Shown in pieces: positions 1 to 6,285 of a stretch of 12,980 nucleotides of DNA. The stretch's first letter is position 1, and the number at the start of each line of letters is the position of its first letter. Made by a program: the position numbers and the translations under genes. Origin of the DNA: JAIMBK01 sp040755975 (GTDB lineage: Bacteria > Bacillota > Desulfotomaculia > Desulfotomaculales > Nap2-2B); assembly GCA_040755975.1 (NCBI GenBank), contig JBFLZY010000076.1:1-12980 (forward strand). Reading direction: 5' to 3'. The notes below the pieces were generated by a model. That model did not search any database, was not told the origin of the DNA, and saw only the letters and a program-made list of their open reading frames with translations.

Positions 1-108
1 ATGGTTATATTCCTTCTTTTTAATAAAATATCTCTTGTTTTTGTTGGCTCATGTTAGATCATAACTAAATACTATTGGGTGTTATTTATTGGTAAACATA
101 AACAGGGG

Positions 109-119
109 GTTTTTCGACA
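109..119 (-). promoter_or_regulatory. Candidate Spo0A box (0A box)
   Basis: On the minus strand this reads TGTCGAAAAAC, which contains the 7-base 0A-box core TGTCGAA. It lies about 95 bases before the small membrane protein start at 213. The same 11 bases recur at 11945-11955 before another small gene. The match is seen directly. Binding by Spo0A is inference, because a 7-mer alone has modest specificity. Confidence 0.35.
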
Positions 120-212
120 GTCTCTTCCTATCGCTTAAGCCGCCTTCGAAAATCATCGTTTTGTTGTGGGATTATGAACTTGTTGTGCAAAAAATTATTA
201 AGGAGGTTTGTC

Positions 213-455
213 ATGAAACGATTTCAACTTAAAAAATCTTTAAGGATGGCAATAATCATTATAAATGCTCTGTTATTGATTATTTGGAGTGGATGGGTTT
301 TCTTTTGGTATGAGGTAATAATGTCAGATATTCCCCCAGCTCCAACAATTCGAGAGCTTCATGATCTAGAAAGATTTGTTATCTATTGGTTTTTAATTTT
401 AATTGAAAATATTGTGTTTCTAGTATTTACAACAAATAAGACCACCCAACAGTAG
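213..455 (+). CDS. Small two-helix membrane protein, unknown function
   Basis: This encodes 80 residues. The ATG at 213 is chosen because AAGGAGG at 200-206 sits six bases upstream; an in-frame ATG at 174 has no such site. The protein starts with a basic segment (MKRFQLKKSLR), then a hydrophobic helix at about residues 12-32, a short acidic loop with the PPAPTIRELHDLERF segment, and a second hydrophobic helix at about residues 52-70. It ends in a polar tail. Both ends are therefore predicted on the cytoplasmic side. I do not recognise the family. It has its own terminator overlapping the last codons and stands alone in an AT-rich stretch unlike the GC-rich genes further right, which suggests an accessory or acquired gene. 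Size and topology would fit a holin-like, toxin-like or small accessory membrane protein, but nothing in the sequence decides among these. Confidence 0.65.
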   Translation: MKRFQLKKSLRMAIIIINALLLIIWSGWVFFWYEVIMSDIPPAPTIRELHDLERFVIYWFLILIENIVFLVFTTNKTTQQ

Positions 456-480
456 ATGGCCTTATTTGTTGTTTGTTTAT
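431..480 (+). terminator. Rho-independent terminator of the small membrane gene
   Basis: A perfect 10-bp stem AACAAATAAG (431-440) pairs with CTTATTTGTT (461-470). CCA/TGG extends it inside after one mismatch. A T-rich run follows (TGTTTGTTTATTTT). The left arm lies within the coding sequence, so the stop codon is in the loop. Confidence 0.75.
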
Positions 481-516
481 TTTAGAAGATAGCAAGAATT
501 GTATTTGCGACGGTAG

Positions 517-588
517 CTATAATGCGATATCATCCCAGAACCCACGGTTTGAGTCAACAGACTCCTCTCCTGAGTCAATAATAGACAT
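517..588 (-). other. Possible short reading frame downstream of the sigma-like gene
   Basis: On the minus strand, directly after the sigma-like gene, a frame runs from the overlap with its stop (near 616) to a TAG at 517-519. From its ATG at 586-588 it would encode 23 residues beginning MSIIDSGEE and ending FWDDIAL. No ribosome binding site is visible. The two TGAGTCAA repeats in the DNA here are explained by its two D-S-containing stretches. It may be a remnant or chance. Confidence 0.2.
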
Positions 589-617
589 GTGCACAACAAT
601 AATTTCAGCCTGATCTT

Positions 618-1022
618 TTAATCACTGCGGAACATCTTCTTCAGCCTTTTTAACGCCCGCAGCTTGATCCTGTTCACCGCCTGCCTGGTCACCCCCATTT
701 CGTCAGCCACCTTCTGCTCCGGAATCCCTTCTAAGATCGTCATGGTAATCACTACTTGCTGTTGCGGCGTCAGCAAAGAGAGGGCTTGTTGGAGAAAGAG
801 CGTGTCTTCTACCTCGGCGCACACGTCAGTCGGAGCGGGAATGGTAGCGAGTATTTTAGTTCCTTCTTCATCGGCTTCCTTGCTTACCAATTCGTTCAGG
901 ATTAACAATTCGTGGTCCCGCAACCGCTTCTGTTTTTTCGCCAGTCTGGTTGCTTCGCGGTGCAGCCCAATCTGAAACCAGGCCACAATTTGCGCTTCTT
1001 CAGGATCGTCAAGTGTAGGCAA
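618..1022 (-). CDS. Sigma-70 region 4-like HTH regulator
   Basis: This encodes 134 residues. The C-terminal half (about residues 75-131) is a sigma-70 region 4 fold: LTPQQQVVITM, then EQKVADEMGVTRQAVNRIKLRALKRLKK, which is a clear helix-turn-helix with the R-A-L-K-R-L-K helix that follows it in sigma factors. The N-terminal half (about residues 8-48) is helical and charged, and no region 2 is recognisable, so this is not a full sigma factor. The start is TTG at 1020-1022, with AAAGGGGTGG placed 10 bases upstream. An ATG four bases earlier is out of frame and would give only five codons. Short sigma-like proteins of this kind occur in phages, conjugative elements and toxin or bacteriocin control (UviA/TcdR type, Tn916 Orf7 type). 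The specific role here is unknown. It lies in a gene-poor accessory-looking zone. Confidence 0.75.
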   Translation of the reverse strand: MPTLDDPEEAQIVAWFQIGLHREATRLAKKQKRLRDHELLILNELVSKEADEEGTKILATIPAPTDVCAEVEDTLFLQQALSLLTPQQQVVITMTILEGIPEQKVADEMGVTRQAVNRIKLRALKRLKKMFRSD

Positions 1023-1577
1023 CCATCTTTATCCACCCCTTTGTTTTTCTATTCCGCCCTCTACTTTCCGGGCATAAAATGGTCACAAGAAAATACTGTT
1101 TTGCCTGCCGTGATTGCTTTAAATTTTGTCTTGCCAACCTTCAATATAAAACTTGTGCGGAATGGCCAGAGCAACCGGATGAGCCCGTGCTGACTCACTA
1201 TGAAATTTTAGCATTTGTCCCGGACCGTCTCATGGATTCGGCGCCACTATTCCCAGGTATCGTTTTATTGTCAGATTATATTGGGCAGTTTTTGATTCTC
1301 CCCCTCTGGCCCAGGAGAACCTGCAACCCAATAAGAAATCAGCAAAAAGGATTTGGGAGGAAAAAAGGATTTTTCGGGTAGAGGGAACTGACTATGAAAT
1401 ACCGGAATTAAATGACTGGAAAATTAGCATGTCTAACCAGCCGAAAGAATCAATCATGTTCCGCTAATTACCCAACCCCTTCTTCCCCGAATAAAAAACA
1501 AGGGGCTGGCTACTCCGGATGTGTTGGGAATTGGGGTATCCCGACAACGTGCCAAAGCCTCCTTCCCTCCCACCGTA
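1023..1577. other. Gene-poor stretch with an open but start-less frame
   Basis: No convincing gene is present. On the plus strand one frame is open from 1204 to a TAA at 1465-1467 (87 codons). It has no ATG, GTG or TTG with a ribosome binding site near its beginning. Its later part reads like protein (KRIWEEKRIFRVEG, then YEIPELNDWKISMS), so it may be the tail of a decayed gene. The rest (1468-1577) shows only a short CCCCTT/AAGGGG inverted repeat and is otherwise unremarkable. Confidence 0.3.
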
Positions 1578-2190
1578 TTAAGGAGTTGTAAGCATATCAG
1601 GTACAGCAGCAATAAATCCTTCAAATGTGCCCCTATCCCCATCATTATTGATAGTTTCCCCTAAGAAGTGGTATATTGGCTGAACATGAGTTTGTTTACT
1701 GTTCGGCGAAGAATCTTCCCAATAAGCCAACTCAACCTTTTTGATGATAACTTTTTCTGCCGTTTCGTCTATACGAATCGTACCTCTAAATTGCTTCAGG
1801 TCCTCAAAAGCGTCATCAAACGATTTTATTTTAATCGGTTCTCCTTCGGCGATATCCCTAAAAGCTGTGTACACCGAGTCAATCTCTACCTTCTTTTCCC
1901 ACTGATACAATAATTCTGGAAATGCCATAGACCATTTTCCCATTAATTTTTCTGTTAAAATAAACATTTTTGCGCAATACTTTAGTCTCTTTTGGATTTA
2001 AAGCTGAGGTCATGGTCTCGGCCGCAACACCATTTTCAAAAAAACCGATGGGCAAGAGATTGTTTTTCTGTAAAAAGTCCCTGGCTATTTTTACACAATC
2101 CTCATCCAAGAGGTTTATATTGGCATCTTCATTTCTATGTTTGTTATGATAAACAAACGTTCCATCATCATTAATTCGTAAAAAATGTTC
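1578..2190 (-). pseudogene. Frameshifted, 5'-truncated remnant of an unrecognised protein
   Basis: Two overlapping minus-strand frames read as one protein. Frame A (2190 to a TGA at 1879) holds CVKIARDFLQKNNLLP, then VLRKNVYFNRKINGKMVYG and ISRIIVSVGKEG. Frame B (from about 1890 to a TAA at 1578) continues EIDSVYTAFRDIAEGE, then KSFDDAFEDLKQFRGTI, ELAYWEDSS and QPIYHFLGE, and ends in GTFEGFIAAVPD. The break lies near 1880-1895. Removing one base there (GGTAGAG to GGTGAG) would join VGKEG to EIDSVY. Upstream, frame A opens after a TAG at 2191 and has no credible start with a ribosome binding site, so the N-terminus also seems lost. The alternating-strand look with N-R-K-I-N-G-x-x-V-Y-G is reminiscent of YycI/YycH-like accessory or lipoprotein domains, but I cannot assign it. 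A sequencing error could explain the frameshift but not the missing start. Confidence 0.6.
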
Positions 2191-2265
2191 CTAATAAGTA
2201 AGTAAAACTGTTCTTGCGGTATTTCTGGTAATTAATGGGTAAATACTATGAATAAAGATAATAGT

Positions 2266-2329
2266 AAGGAACAAAGGCACAAAGGCACAAAGATTTGAAG
2301 GAACAAGGGCATAGAGGCAAGTCAGGGGG
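2266..2329 (+). repeat. Degenerate 8-bp tandem repeat, AAGGCACA type
   Basis: Eight consecutive octamers can be read without a gap: AAGGAACA, AAGGCACA, AAGGCACA, AAGATTTG, AAGGAACA, AGGGCATA, GAGGCAAG, TCAGGGGG. Units two and three are identical. The array is purine-rich on the plus strand and ends two bases before the spoIID start codon, so its last unit supplies the G-run that would serve as ribosome binding site. The same unit recurs at 7496-7599. Confidence 0.75.
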
Positions 2330-2331
2330 TT

Positions 2332-3318
2332 TTGCCGATTCGAAAGTTATTCATAGGATTTGCCCTAATTTTGATCGCGGTTTTACTGGCTCTACCGTAC
2401 CTTACGGACAGGCTTTCTTCCGTTCGGATCGAGGAGGAAAAAGAACCGGTGGTCCGCCTTTACGTCCACGGCACCGGGGAAATAGTAAAGCTGCCGCTGG
2501 ACGATTACGTCACGGGCGTGGTGGCCGCCGAGATGCCGGCGGAGTTTCCCGCGGAGGCTTTAAAGGCCCAGGCCGTGGCCGCCCGCACGTACGTCTTAAA
2601 GCGTTTAAAGGCCGGCGGTATCGCCAACTCCCGGCACCCCGGAGCGGACGTTTGCGACGATTACCGGCACGGTCAGGGCTGGATTTCGCCGGAAGAGATG
2701 AAAAAACGCTGGGGGACGGTCAATTACTATCGTTATTATTATAAAATCCGCCGGGCTGTGGACGACACGCGCACAATGGTGCTCACTTACGAAGGGCAGC
2801 TGATCGATCCCATTTACCACGCTTCCTGCGGCGGCAGGGGAACAGAAAACGCGGGCGAGGTGTGGAAGGTCGACGTGGCTTATTTAAAGGGAGTGCCTTG
2901 CCCTTACTGTGCCGACCCGCAGCCTGAGCGCGTGGCCGTGGTTTCGCTCGAACAGGCCGGCCGGTTGCTGAAAACCGATCTGGGCGCGGTTCCCGTTTCC
3001 GGAAACGGGCGAAAGGGTTCGCCGGCTCCGGTCATGCGGGTGCTGGAATACACCAGCGCCGGCCGCCCGAAAACGGTGCAACTGGGCGACAAAACTTATG
3101 CGGCCGCCGTCGTGCGCGACCTCCTGGATCTTCGCTCGGCCGACTTTGCTCTAAAAGTTAACGGCAGCCTGCTGGAAGTGACCACCCGCGGCTACGGCCA
3201 CGCCGTGGGCATGTGCCAGTACGGAGCGAAAGGGCTCGCCCAACACGGGTACACGTTTGCGCTGATTTTAAAGCACTATTACACCGGCGTGGAAATAACC
3301 AGGCTGGGAGAAAAGTAG
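2332..3318 (+). CDS. spoIID: Stage II sporulation protein D, SpoIID
   Basis: This encodes 328 residues, a usual length for the family. SpoIID is a membrane-anchored lytic transglycosylase of the mother cell that works with SpoIIP and SpoIIM to cut peptidoglycan during engulfment. Residues 7-25 form the N-terminal signal anchor. The SpoIID domain follows: LPLDDYVTGVVAAEMPAEF (55-73) with the expected catalytic Glu67, then ALKAQAVAARTYVL (76-89), the metal-site type segment YHASCGGRG (162-170, His163 and Cys166), and the C-terminal RGYGHAVGMCQYGAKGLA (286-303). An extra CPYC pair lies at 190-193. The start is the TTG at 2332. It is the only plausible one, yet the G-run is just two bases away, so initiation may be weak or the start slightly wrong. 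A SigE-like -10 (AATACTAT, 2242-2249) is visible without a good -35. A terminator separates it from spoIIID. Confidence 0.95.
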   Translation: MPIRKLFIGFALILIAVLLALPYLTDRLSSVRIEEEKEPVVRLYVHGTGEIVKLPLDDYVTGVVAAEMPAEFPAEALKAQAVAARTYVLKRLKAGGIANSRHPGADVCDDYRHGQGWISPEEMKKRWGTVNYYRYYYKIRRAVDDTRTMVLTYEGQLIDPIYHASCGGRGTENAGEVWKVDVAYLKGVPCPYCADPQPERVAVVSLEQAGRLLKTDLGAVPVSGNGRKGSPAPVMRVLEYTSAGRPKTVQLGDKTYAAAVVRDLLDLRSADFALKVNGSLLEVTTRGYGHAVGMCQYGAKGLAQHGYTFALILKHYYTGVEITRLGEK

Positions 3319-3345
3319 TTGTTGGAGAGAGTACACATAAAGTAT

Positions 3346-3376
3346 ACCCCTGTTCCAAAAGGGGGCTTTCTTTTTT
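3346..3376 (+). terminator. Terminator after spoIID
   Basis: CCCCT (3347-3351) pairs with AGGGG (3360-3364) across an 8-base loop, followed by CTTTCTTTTTT. The stem is short but placed 28 bases after the spoIID stop and before spoIIID, which fits separate transcription of the two genes. Confidence 0.6.
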
Positions 3377-3378
3377 AG

Positions 3379-3407
3379 GACAATTCCGCCTGGTCTTAGC
3401 ATATATA
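3379..3407 (+). promoter_or_regulatory. Candidate SigE promoter of spoIIID
   Basis: GACAATT (3379-3385) and CATATATA (3400-3407) are 14 bases apart. They match the SigE consensus (KMATATT, 14-15 bases, CATACANT) at most positions. The site lies between the terminator and the spoIIID ribosome binding site. spoIIID is a known SigE target in Bacillus, which supports the reading; each half-site carries mismatches. Confidence 0.35.
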
Positions 3408-3445
3408 TTTTTAGAAGCTTTTTTAGCCGCTAGGGAGGTAGGGAG

Positions 3446-3703
3446 ATGCAGGAATATATCCAGAAAAGGGTGCTGGAGATCTGCGCCTATATCCTGGATA
3501 CCCAGGCCACTGTGCGCCAGGCGGCAACAGTATTTCAGGTCAGCAAAAGCACGGTGCATAAGGATATGACGGAAAGGCTTCCTTCTTTAGATAAGAGGCT
3601 TGCCCAACAGGTAAAAGCGGTGCTGGAGTTCAACAAGTCCGAACGGCATTTACGCGGCGGGGAAGCTACGCGCAAAAAATATAAAAATTCGCTGCAGCAA
3701 TAG
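3446..3703 (+). CDS. spoIIID: Sporulation transcriptional regulator SpoIIID
   Basis: This encodes 85 residues, the usual length. SpoIIID is the small mother-cell DNA-binding protein that, after SigE, represses or activates many sporulation genes and helps switch to SigK. Diagnostic parts are MQEYIQKRVLEICAYIL at the N-terminus, the helix-turn-helix at about residues 22-42 (TVRQAATVFQVSKSTVHKDM), the ERLPSLDKRLAQQVKAVL helix, and the conserved basic tail HLRGGEATRKKYK. The ATG at 3446 follows GGGAGG at 3433-3438 with good spacing. The order spoIID, spoIIID, mbl resembles the spoIIID-mbl order in Bacillus and supports the call. It probably has its own promoter because a terminator lies before it. 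Confidence 0.97.
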   Translation: MQEYIQKRVLEICAYILDTQATVRQAATVFQVSKSTVHKDMTERLPSLDKRLAQQVKAVLEFNKSERHLRGGEATRKKYKNSLQQ

Positions 3704-3813
3704 AGGATTTTGGCTAAATATGTAGAATTAATCAACCGATCCAATCATTAAGGCGCGTCCCAAGAGGTCTTCCATTTTTGGCAAATGTGCGACTATTTAT
3801 GCCGATCCTTCCT

Positions 3814-3830
3814 TCGACCTTCGACCTCTG
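3814..3830 (+). promoter_or_regulatory. Tandem TTCGACC motif in the mbl leader
   Basis: CTTCGACCTTCGACCT contains two adjacent TTCGACC heptamers. On the minus strand these are GGTCGAA, one base off the 0A-box core TGTCGAA. They sit 30-50 bases before mbl. GACCTCT at the end can also pair with AGAGGTC at about 3761-3768. Function is not shown. Confidence 0.2.
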
Positions 3831-3861
3831 AGACCGGCGGCCGTTTTAAGGGGGCTCCTCT

Positions 3862-4905
3862 ATGCTGGGCTTTACTAGCGACATCGGAATTGATTTGGGC
3901 ACTGCAAACGTGCTGGTGTTTGTCAAGGGAAAGGGGATCGTGCTCAGCGAACCATCGGTGGTGGCGATCAATAAGGACACCGGCAGAATTATCGCCGTGG
4001 GAACGGAAGCAAGGAGGATGCTGGGGCGCACGCCCGGAAGCATCGTGGCCGTCCGCCCCCTGCAAGACGGCGTAATCGCCGATTACGAAGTTACCGAAAG
4101 AATGCTCCGCTATTTTATCGCGAAAGTAAACGGCTGGAAACTGTTCTTTCGCCCCCGGATTATGGTCTGCATCCCGGCCCAGGTCACCAACGTGGAGGAG
4201 CGGGCCGTCCTGCAGGCCGCCATGCAGGCGGGCGCCGGACAAGCCTACATCATCGAGGAGCCGCTGGCGGCGGCCATCGGCGCCGGCTTAAACATTTCGG
4301 AGCCCAGGGGAAAGATGGTGATCGATATCGGCGGCGGTACCACCGACATCGCCGTCTTGAGCCTGGGCGGAATTGTCTGCAGCCGTTCCCTGCGCCTGGG
4401 CGGGGACAAGTTTGACGAAGCGATAATGCGCTACGTGCGCAAAAAGTTTAATCTTGTTATCGGCGAACGTTCCGCGGAAGAGTTGAAAATGCGGGCGGGA
4501 ACCGCCTATCCGGACGGGATGGCGGAAAAAGTAGTGGATGTCCGCGGCAGGGACATGGTTACGGGGTTGCCTAAATCGGTGAACATTACGCACCGGAATG
4601 TTTGCGAGGCCATCCAGGAGCCGTTGGAGGCAGTGGTGGGAGCAGTTAAAGAAGTTTTAGAGCACACCCCGCCGGAGCTGGCCTCCGACATCGCCGACCG
4701 GGGAATCGTCATGACGGGCGGCGGCGCCCTTTTGCACGGAATCGACATCCTGCTGAGCAAAGAAGTGGGGGTGCCCGTTTATGTGGCCGACGACCCCCTG
4801 TCCTGCGTGGCCGTCGGCACCGGTCGGGCGCTTGGCATGCTGCACATTTTGAGGGGCTCGCATCTCAACAACAGGAAGTACCGCAGAATTAACCTGGGGA
4901 AATAA
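3862..4905 (+). CDS. mbl: MreB/Mbl-family rod-shape cytoskeletal protein
   Basis: This encodes 347 residues, the usual length. It is a bacterial actin that forms membrane-bound filaments and guides lateral peptidoglycan synthesis by the elongasome. The actin-fold signatures are in order: phosphate-1 DIGIDLGTANVLV (7-19), EPSVVAI (30-36), IIEEPLAAAIGAGL (130-143) with the ATPase glutamate, phosphate-2 DIGGGTTDIAVLSLGG (155-170), the ThrGly hinge region, and the adenosine loop MTGGGALLHGI (284-294), then DPLSCVAVGTG (311-321). The ATG at 3862 follows AAGGGGG with a 7-base spacer. The place right after spoIIID argues for Mbl rather than MreB, although the sequence alone does not separate the paralogues. 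A slightly long basic tail (HLNNRKYRRINLGK) ends the protein. No clear terminator is visible after it. Confidence 0.95.
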   Translation: MLGFTSDIGIDLGTANVLVFVKGKGIVLSEPSVVAINKDTGRIIAVGTEARRMLGRTPGSIVAVRPLQDGVIADYEVTERMLRYFIAKVNGWKLFFRPRIMVCIPAQVTNVEERAVLQAAMQAGAGQAYIIEEPLAAAIGAGLNISEPRGKMVIDIGGGTTDIAVLSLGGIVCSRSLRLGGDKFDEAIMRYVRKKFNLVIGERSAEELKMRAGTAYPDGMAEKVVDVRGRDMVTGLPKSVNITHRNVCEAIQEPLEAVVGAVKEVLEHTPPELASDIADRGIVMTGGGALLHGIDILLSKEVGVPVYVADDPLSCVAVGTGRALGMLHILRGSHLNNRKYRRINLGK

Positions 4906-4937
4906 AGGTGGTTTCAACCCGGCCATCGAAGTTGTTT

Positions 4938-5465
4938 TTAATCCGCATAACCGTACAGTTCCCTATCTAAATATTTCCTTACCTTATCGTATTCCTCGAC
5001 TTTTAGCGTCCCGTGCTCCTTGTACACCGTATAAGACAACCCTTCCGTTACCGATACCCTGATTCCCCGGTCGATGGTTTCATCTTCTTCCGTCCACTTC
5101 TGCAGCCTTTTTTGCAATGCCCTCCGGGCCGCTTCCTGAACCGGAATCACCCTTCCGGACGCCCTCTTTTCATCAATTATTTCACCGATAATACCTCCGC
5201 AGCGGACCCGCCATTACCTTGAAAATAACCACAAAATCTGCTTCCGCGTAATAGGCTAAAAGAGTAAGCATGTTTAAAATTACTGGATTATGATAAGCTA
5301 ACTGCTGGCCTCATTGATTATCCGGCTGGTTTCCTGACTATTCAAAGAAACCACTCCTTGTTGGGTTGCCGTTATTTTCTGTACGTCTGCCGTTATCGTA
5401 TAGCGCGGCCGCCAGCATAGGGTGTCTTTATGTATAACGGCATCTTCTCCGGTTTTTCCTAACTA
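4938..5465 (-). pseudogene. Coding-like minus-strand remnant split over three frames
   Basis: Three successive minus-strand frames read like protein. The first (5462 down to a TAG at 5298) carries TGEDAVIHKDTLCW and ITADVQKITATQQGVVSLNS, ending RIINEASS. The second (ATG at 5271 down to a TGA at 5182) gives MLTLLAYYAEADFVVIFKVM. The third, open from 5213 to 4938, gives GEIIDEKRASGRVIPVQEAA, then LQKRLQKWTEEDETIDRGIR and EYDKVRKYLDRELYGYAD. If only the third is real, it starts at a GTG at 5150 and is a 70-residue hypothetical with a poor ribosome binding site. The first frame has no start codon at its head. The simplest reading is one decayed gene with frameshifts between mbl and the efflux unit. 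Separate tiny genes remain possible. I do not recognise the family. Confidence 0.4.
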
Positions 5466-5605
5466 TTATAGCCGAGATTGCTACCGATTTCCAGTATTAA
5501 CACACCCAAGAGAAATGTTCAAATTACACGGTGCCGGAATAAATTTCCGACGGGCCTGTTTTTCATCTGGATTAGGCAAGGGAATTTTTTGCGCCAAAAA
5601 AGTAG

Positions 5606-5634
5606 TTGACACTTTTCAGTCCTGATTCTATACT
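5606..5634 (+). promoter_or_regulatory. Consensus SigA promoter of the marR-efflux unit
   Basis: A perfect -35 TTGACA (5606-5611) and a -10 TATACT (5629-5634) are separated by exactly 17 bases. It lies 53 bases before the MarR start and is the strongest vegetative promoter in the window. It implies constitutive activity unless a repressor acts. Confidence 0.85.
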
Positions 5635-5664
5635 TAATATGGTAAATTGTTAGAAATATTAAGT
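5632..5664 (+). promoter_or_regulatory. Palindromic operator overlapping the -10
   Basis: ACTTAATAT (5632-5640) and ATATTAAGT (5656-5664) form a perfect 9-bp inverted repeat with a 15-base spacer. The left arm overlaps the last three bases of the -10 and the right arm lies over the early transcript. AT-rich palindromes at this place are typical of MarR autoregulation. The arms' centres are 24 bp apart, close to two helical turns, so the two half-sites could also each bind a dimer. Confidence 0.65.
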
Positions 5665-5687
5665 TTTTGTTAAGGCGGGGGGTTGCC

Positions 5688-6155
5688 ATGCCGGACAATA
5701 ATCACTCGCGGCTCCTGGAAAGGTTGGAAGAGGTGGCTTTGCAGTTAATGCGCCGGCTGCACGCGAAAATGGAGGTGAGCATGGCGCACGGGGTCACCGG
5801 CAGCCAGTTTTTTATCCTGAAAAGAATCCGGGAGCACGGCCGGATGACGGTGTCGGCGGCGGCCGAGGAGATGGGCGTTTCTTTGAGCGCCGTTACCGCC
5901 CTGGTCGATAGACTGGTGAAAGCCGGTCTGGTCACCCGCAGCCGGGATGAGGACGACCGGCGCCTGGTGTGGCTGGAAGTAACGCCGCAGGGAGAGAAGG
6001 TAATCAGAACCTGCCTGGCCGGGCGGAAGCAGATCATGGAAAAATATTTGGGGCAGTTGGCAGAGGAAGACCTGGAGCAGCTGGTAAAAATTTATGAAAA
6101 ACTTTTAATGATTATCAAACAGGAAGAAAAAAGTGAAGGAGAAAAAAAACAGTAA
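5688..6155 (+). CDS. MarR-family transcriptional repressor
   Basis: This encodes 155 residues. The ATG at 5688 is chosen because a G-rich site (AAGGCGGGGGG) ends five bases before it; an upstream in-frame TTG at 5667 lies inside the leader next to the operator. The MarR winged helix-turn-helix is complete: helix TGSQFFILKRIREHGRMTVS (37-56), recognition region AAEEMGVSLSAVTALVDRLV (58-77), then the wing KAGLVTRSRDEDDRRLVWLEVTP (78-100) with the conserved D-x-D-D-R-R. Flanking N- and C-terminal helices (about 8-30 and 104-145) form the dimer interface. It stands first in the unit marR, membrane-fusion protein, RND pump. It probably binds the palindrome over its own -10 and is released by a ligand exported by the pump. 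The ligand cannot be read from the sequence. Confidence 0.93.
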   Translation: MPDNNHSRLLERLEEVALQLMRRLHAKMEVSMAHGVTGSQFFILKRIREHGRMTVSAAAEEMGVSLSAVTALVDRLVKAGLVTRSRDEDDRRLVWLEVTPQGEKVIRTCLAGRKQIMEKYLGQLAEEDLEQLVKIYEKLLMIIKQEEKSEGEKKQ

Positions 6156-6182
6156 AACAAAAAACATTTCTCCCGAAACTTT

Positions 6183-6243
6183 TTTCCAGGTTATGCGGTA
6201 TAGGCTGATGGGGGTTTCTTAAATAATCCAAGGTGCCTGGAAA
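6183..6243 (+). promoter_or_regulatory. Inverted repeat in the marR-MFP gap
   Basis: TTTCCAGG (6183-6190) pairs with CCTGGAAA (6236-6243) across 45 bases. It lies between the marR stop and the fusion-protein start. There is no T-run after it, so it is not an ordinary terminator. It could be an mRNA structure that sets the ratio of repressor to pump, or chance. Confidence 0.25.
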
Positions 6244-6285
6244 CTTTCTGCCTGCTATTTTCGGAGAGTGGAGTGAGTTGCCGTC

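Noticed and set aside
664..975. 103-residue plus-strand frame opposite the sigma-like gene
   Set aside because: The minus strand encodes a clear sigma region 4 HTH; this frame is its antisense shadow.
1079..1381. 100-residue plus-strand frame starting MVTRKYCFACRDC
   Set aside because: The Cys pairs at its start looked zinc-finger-like, but there is no ribosome binding site and the rest lacks domain character; it also competes with another open frame in the same stretch.
1454..1645. 63-residue minus-strand frame overlapping the frameshifted remnant
   Set aside because: Its first part is the remnant's coding DNA read in another frame and the tail is low in protein character.
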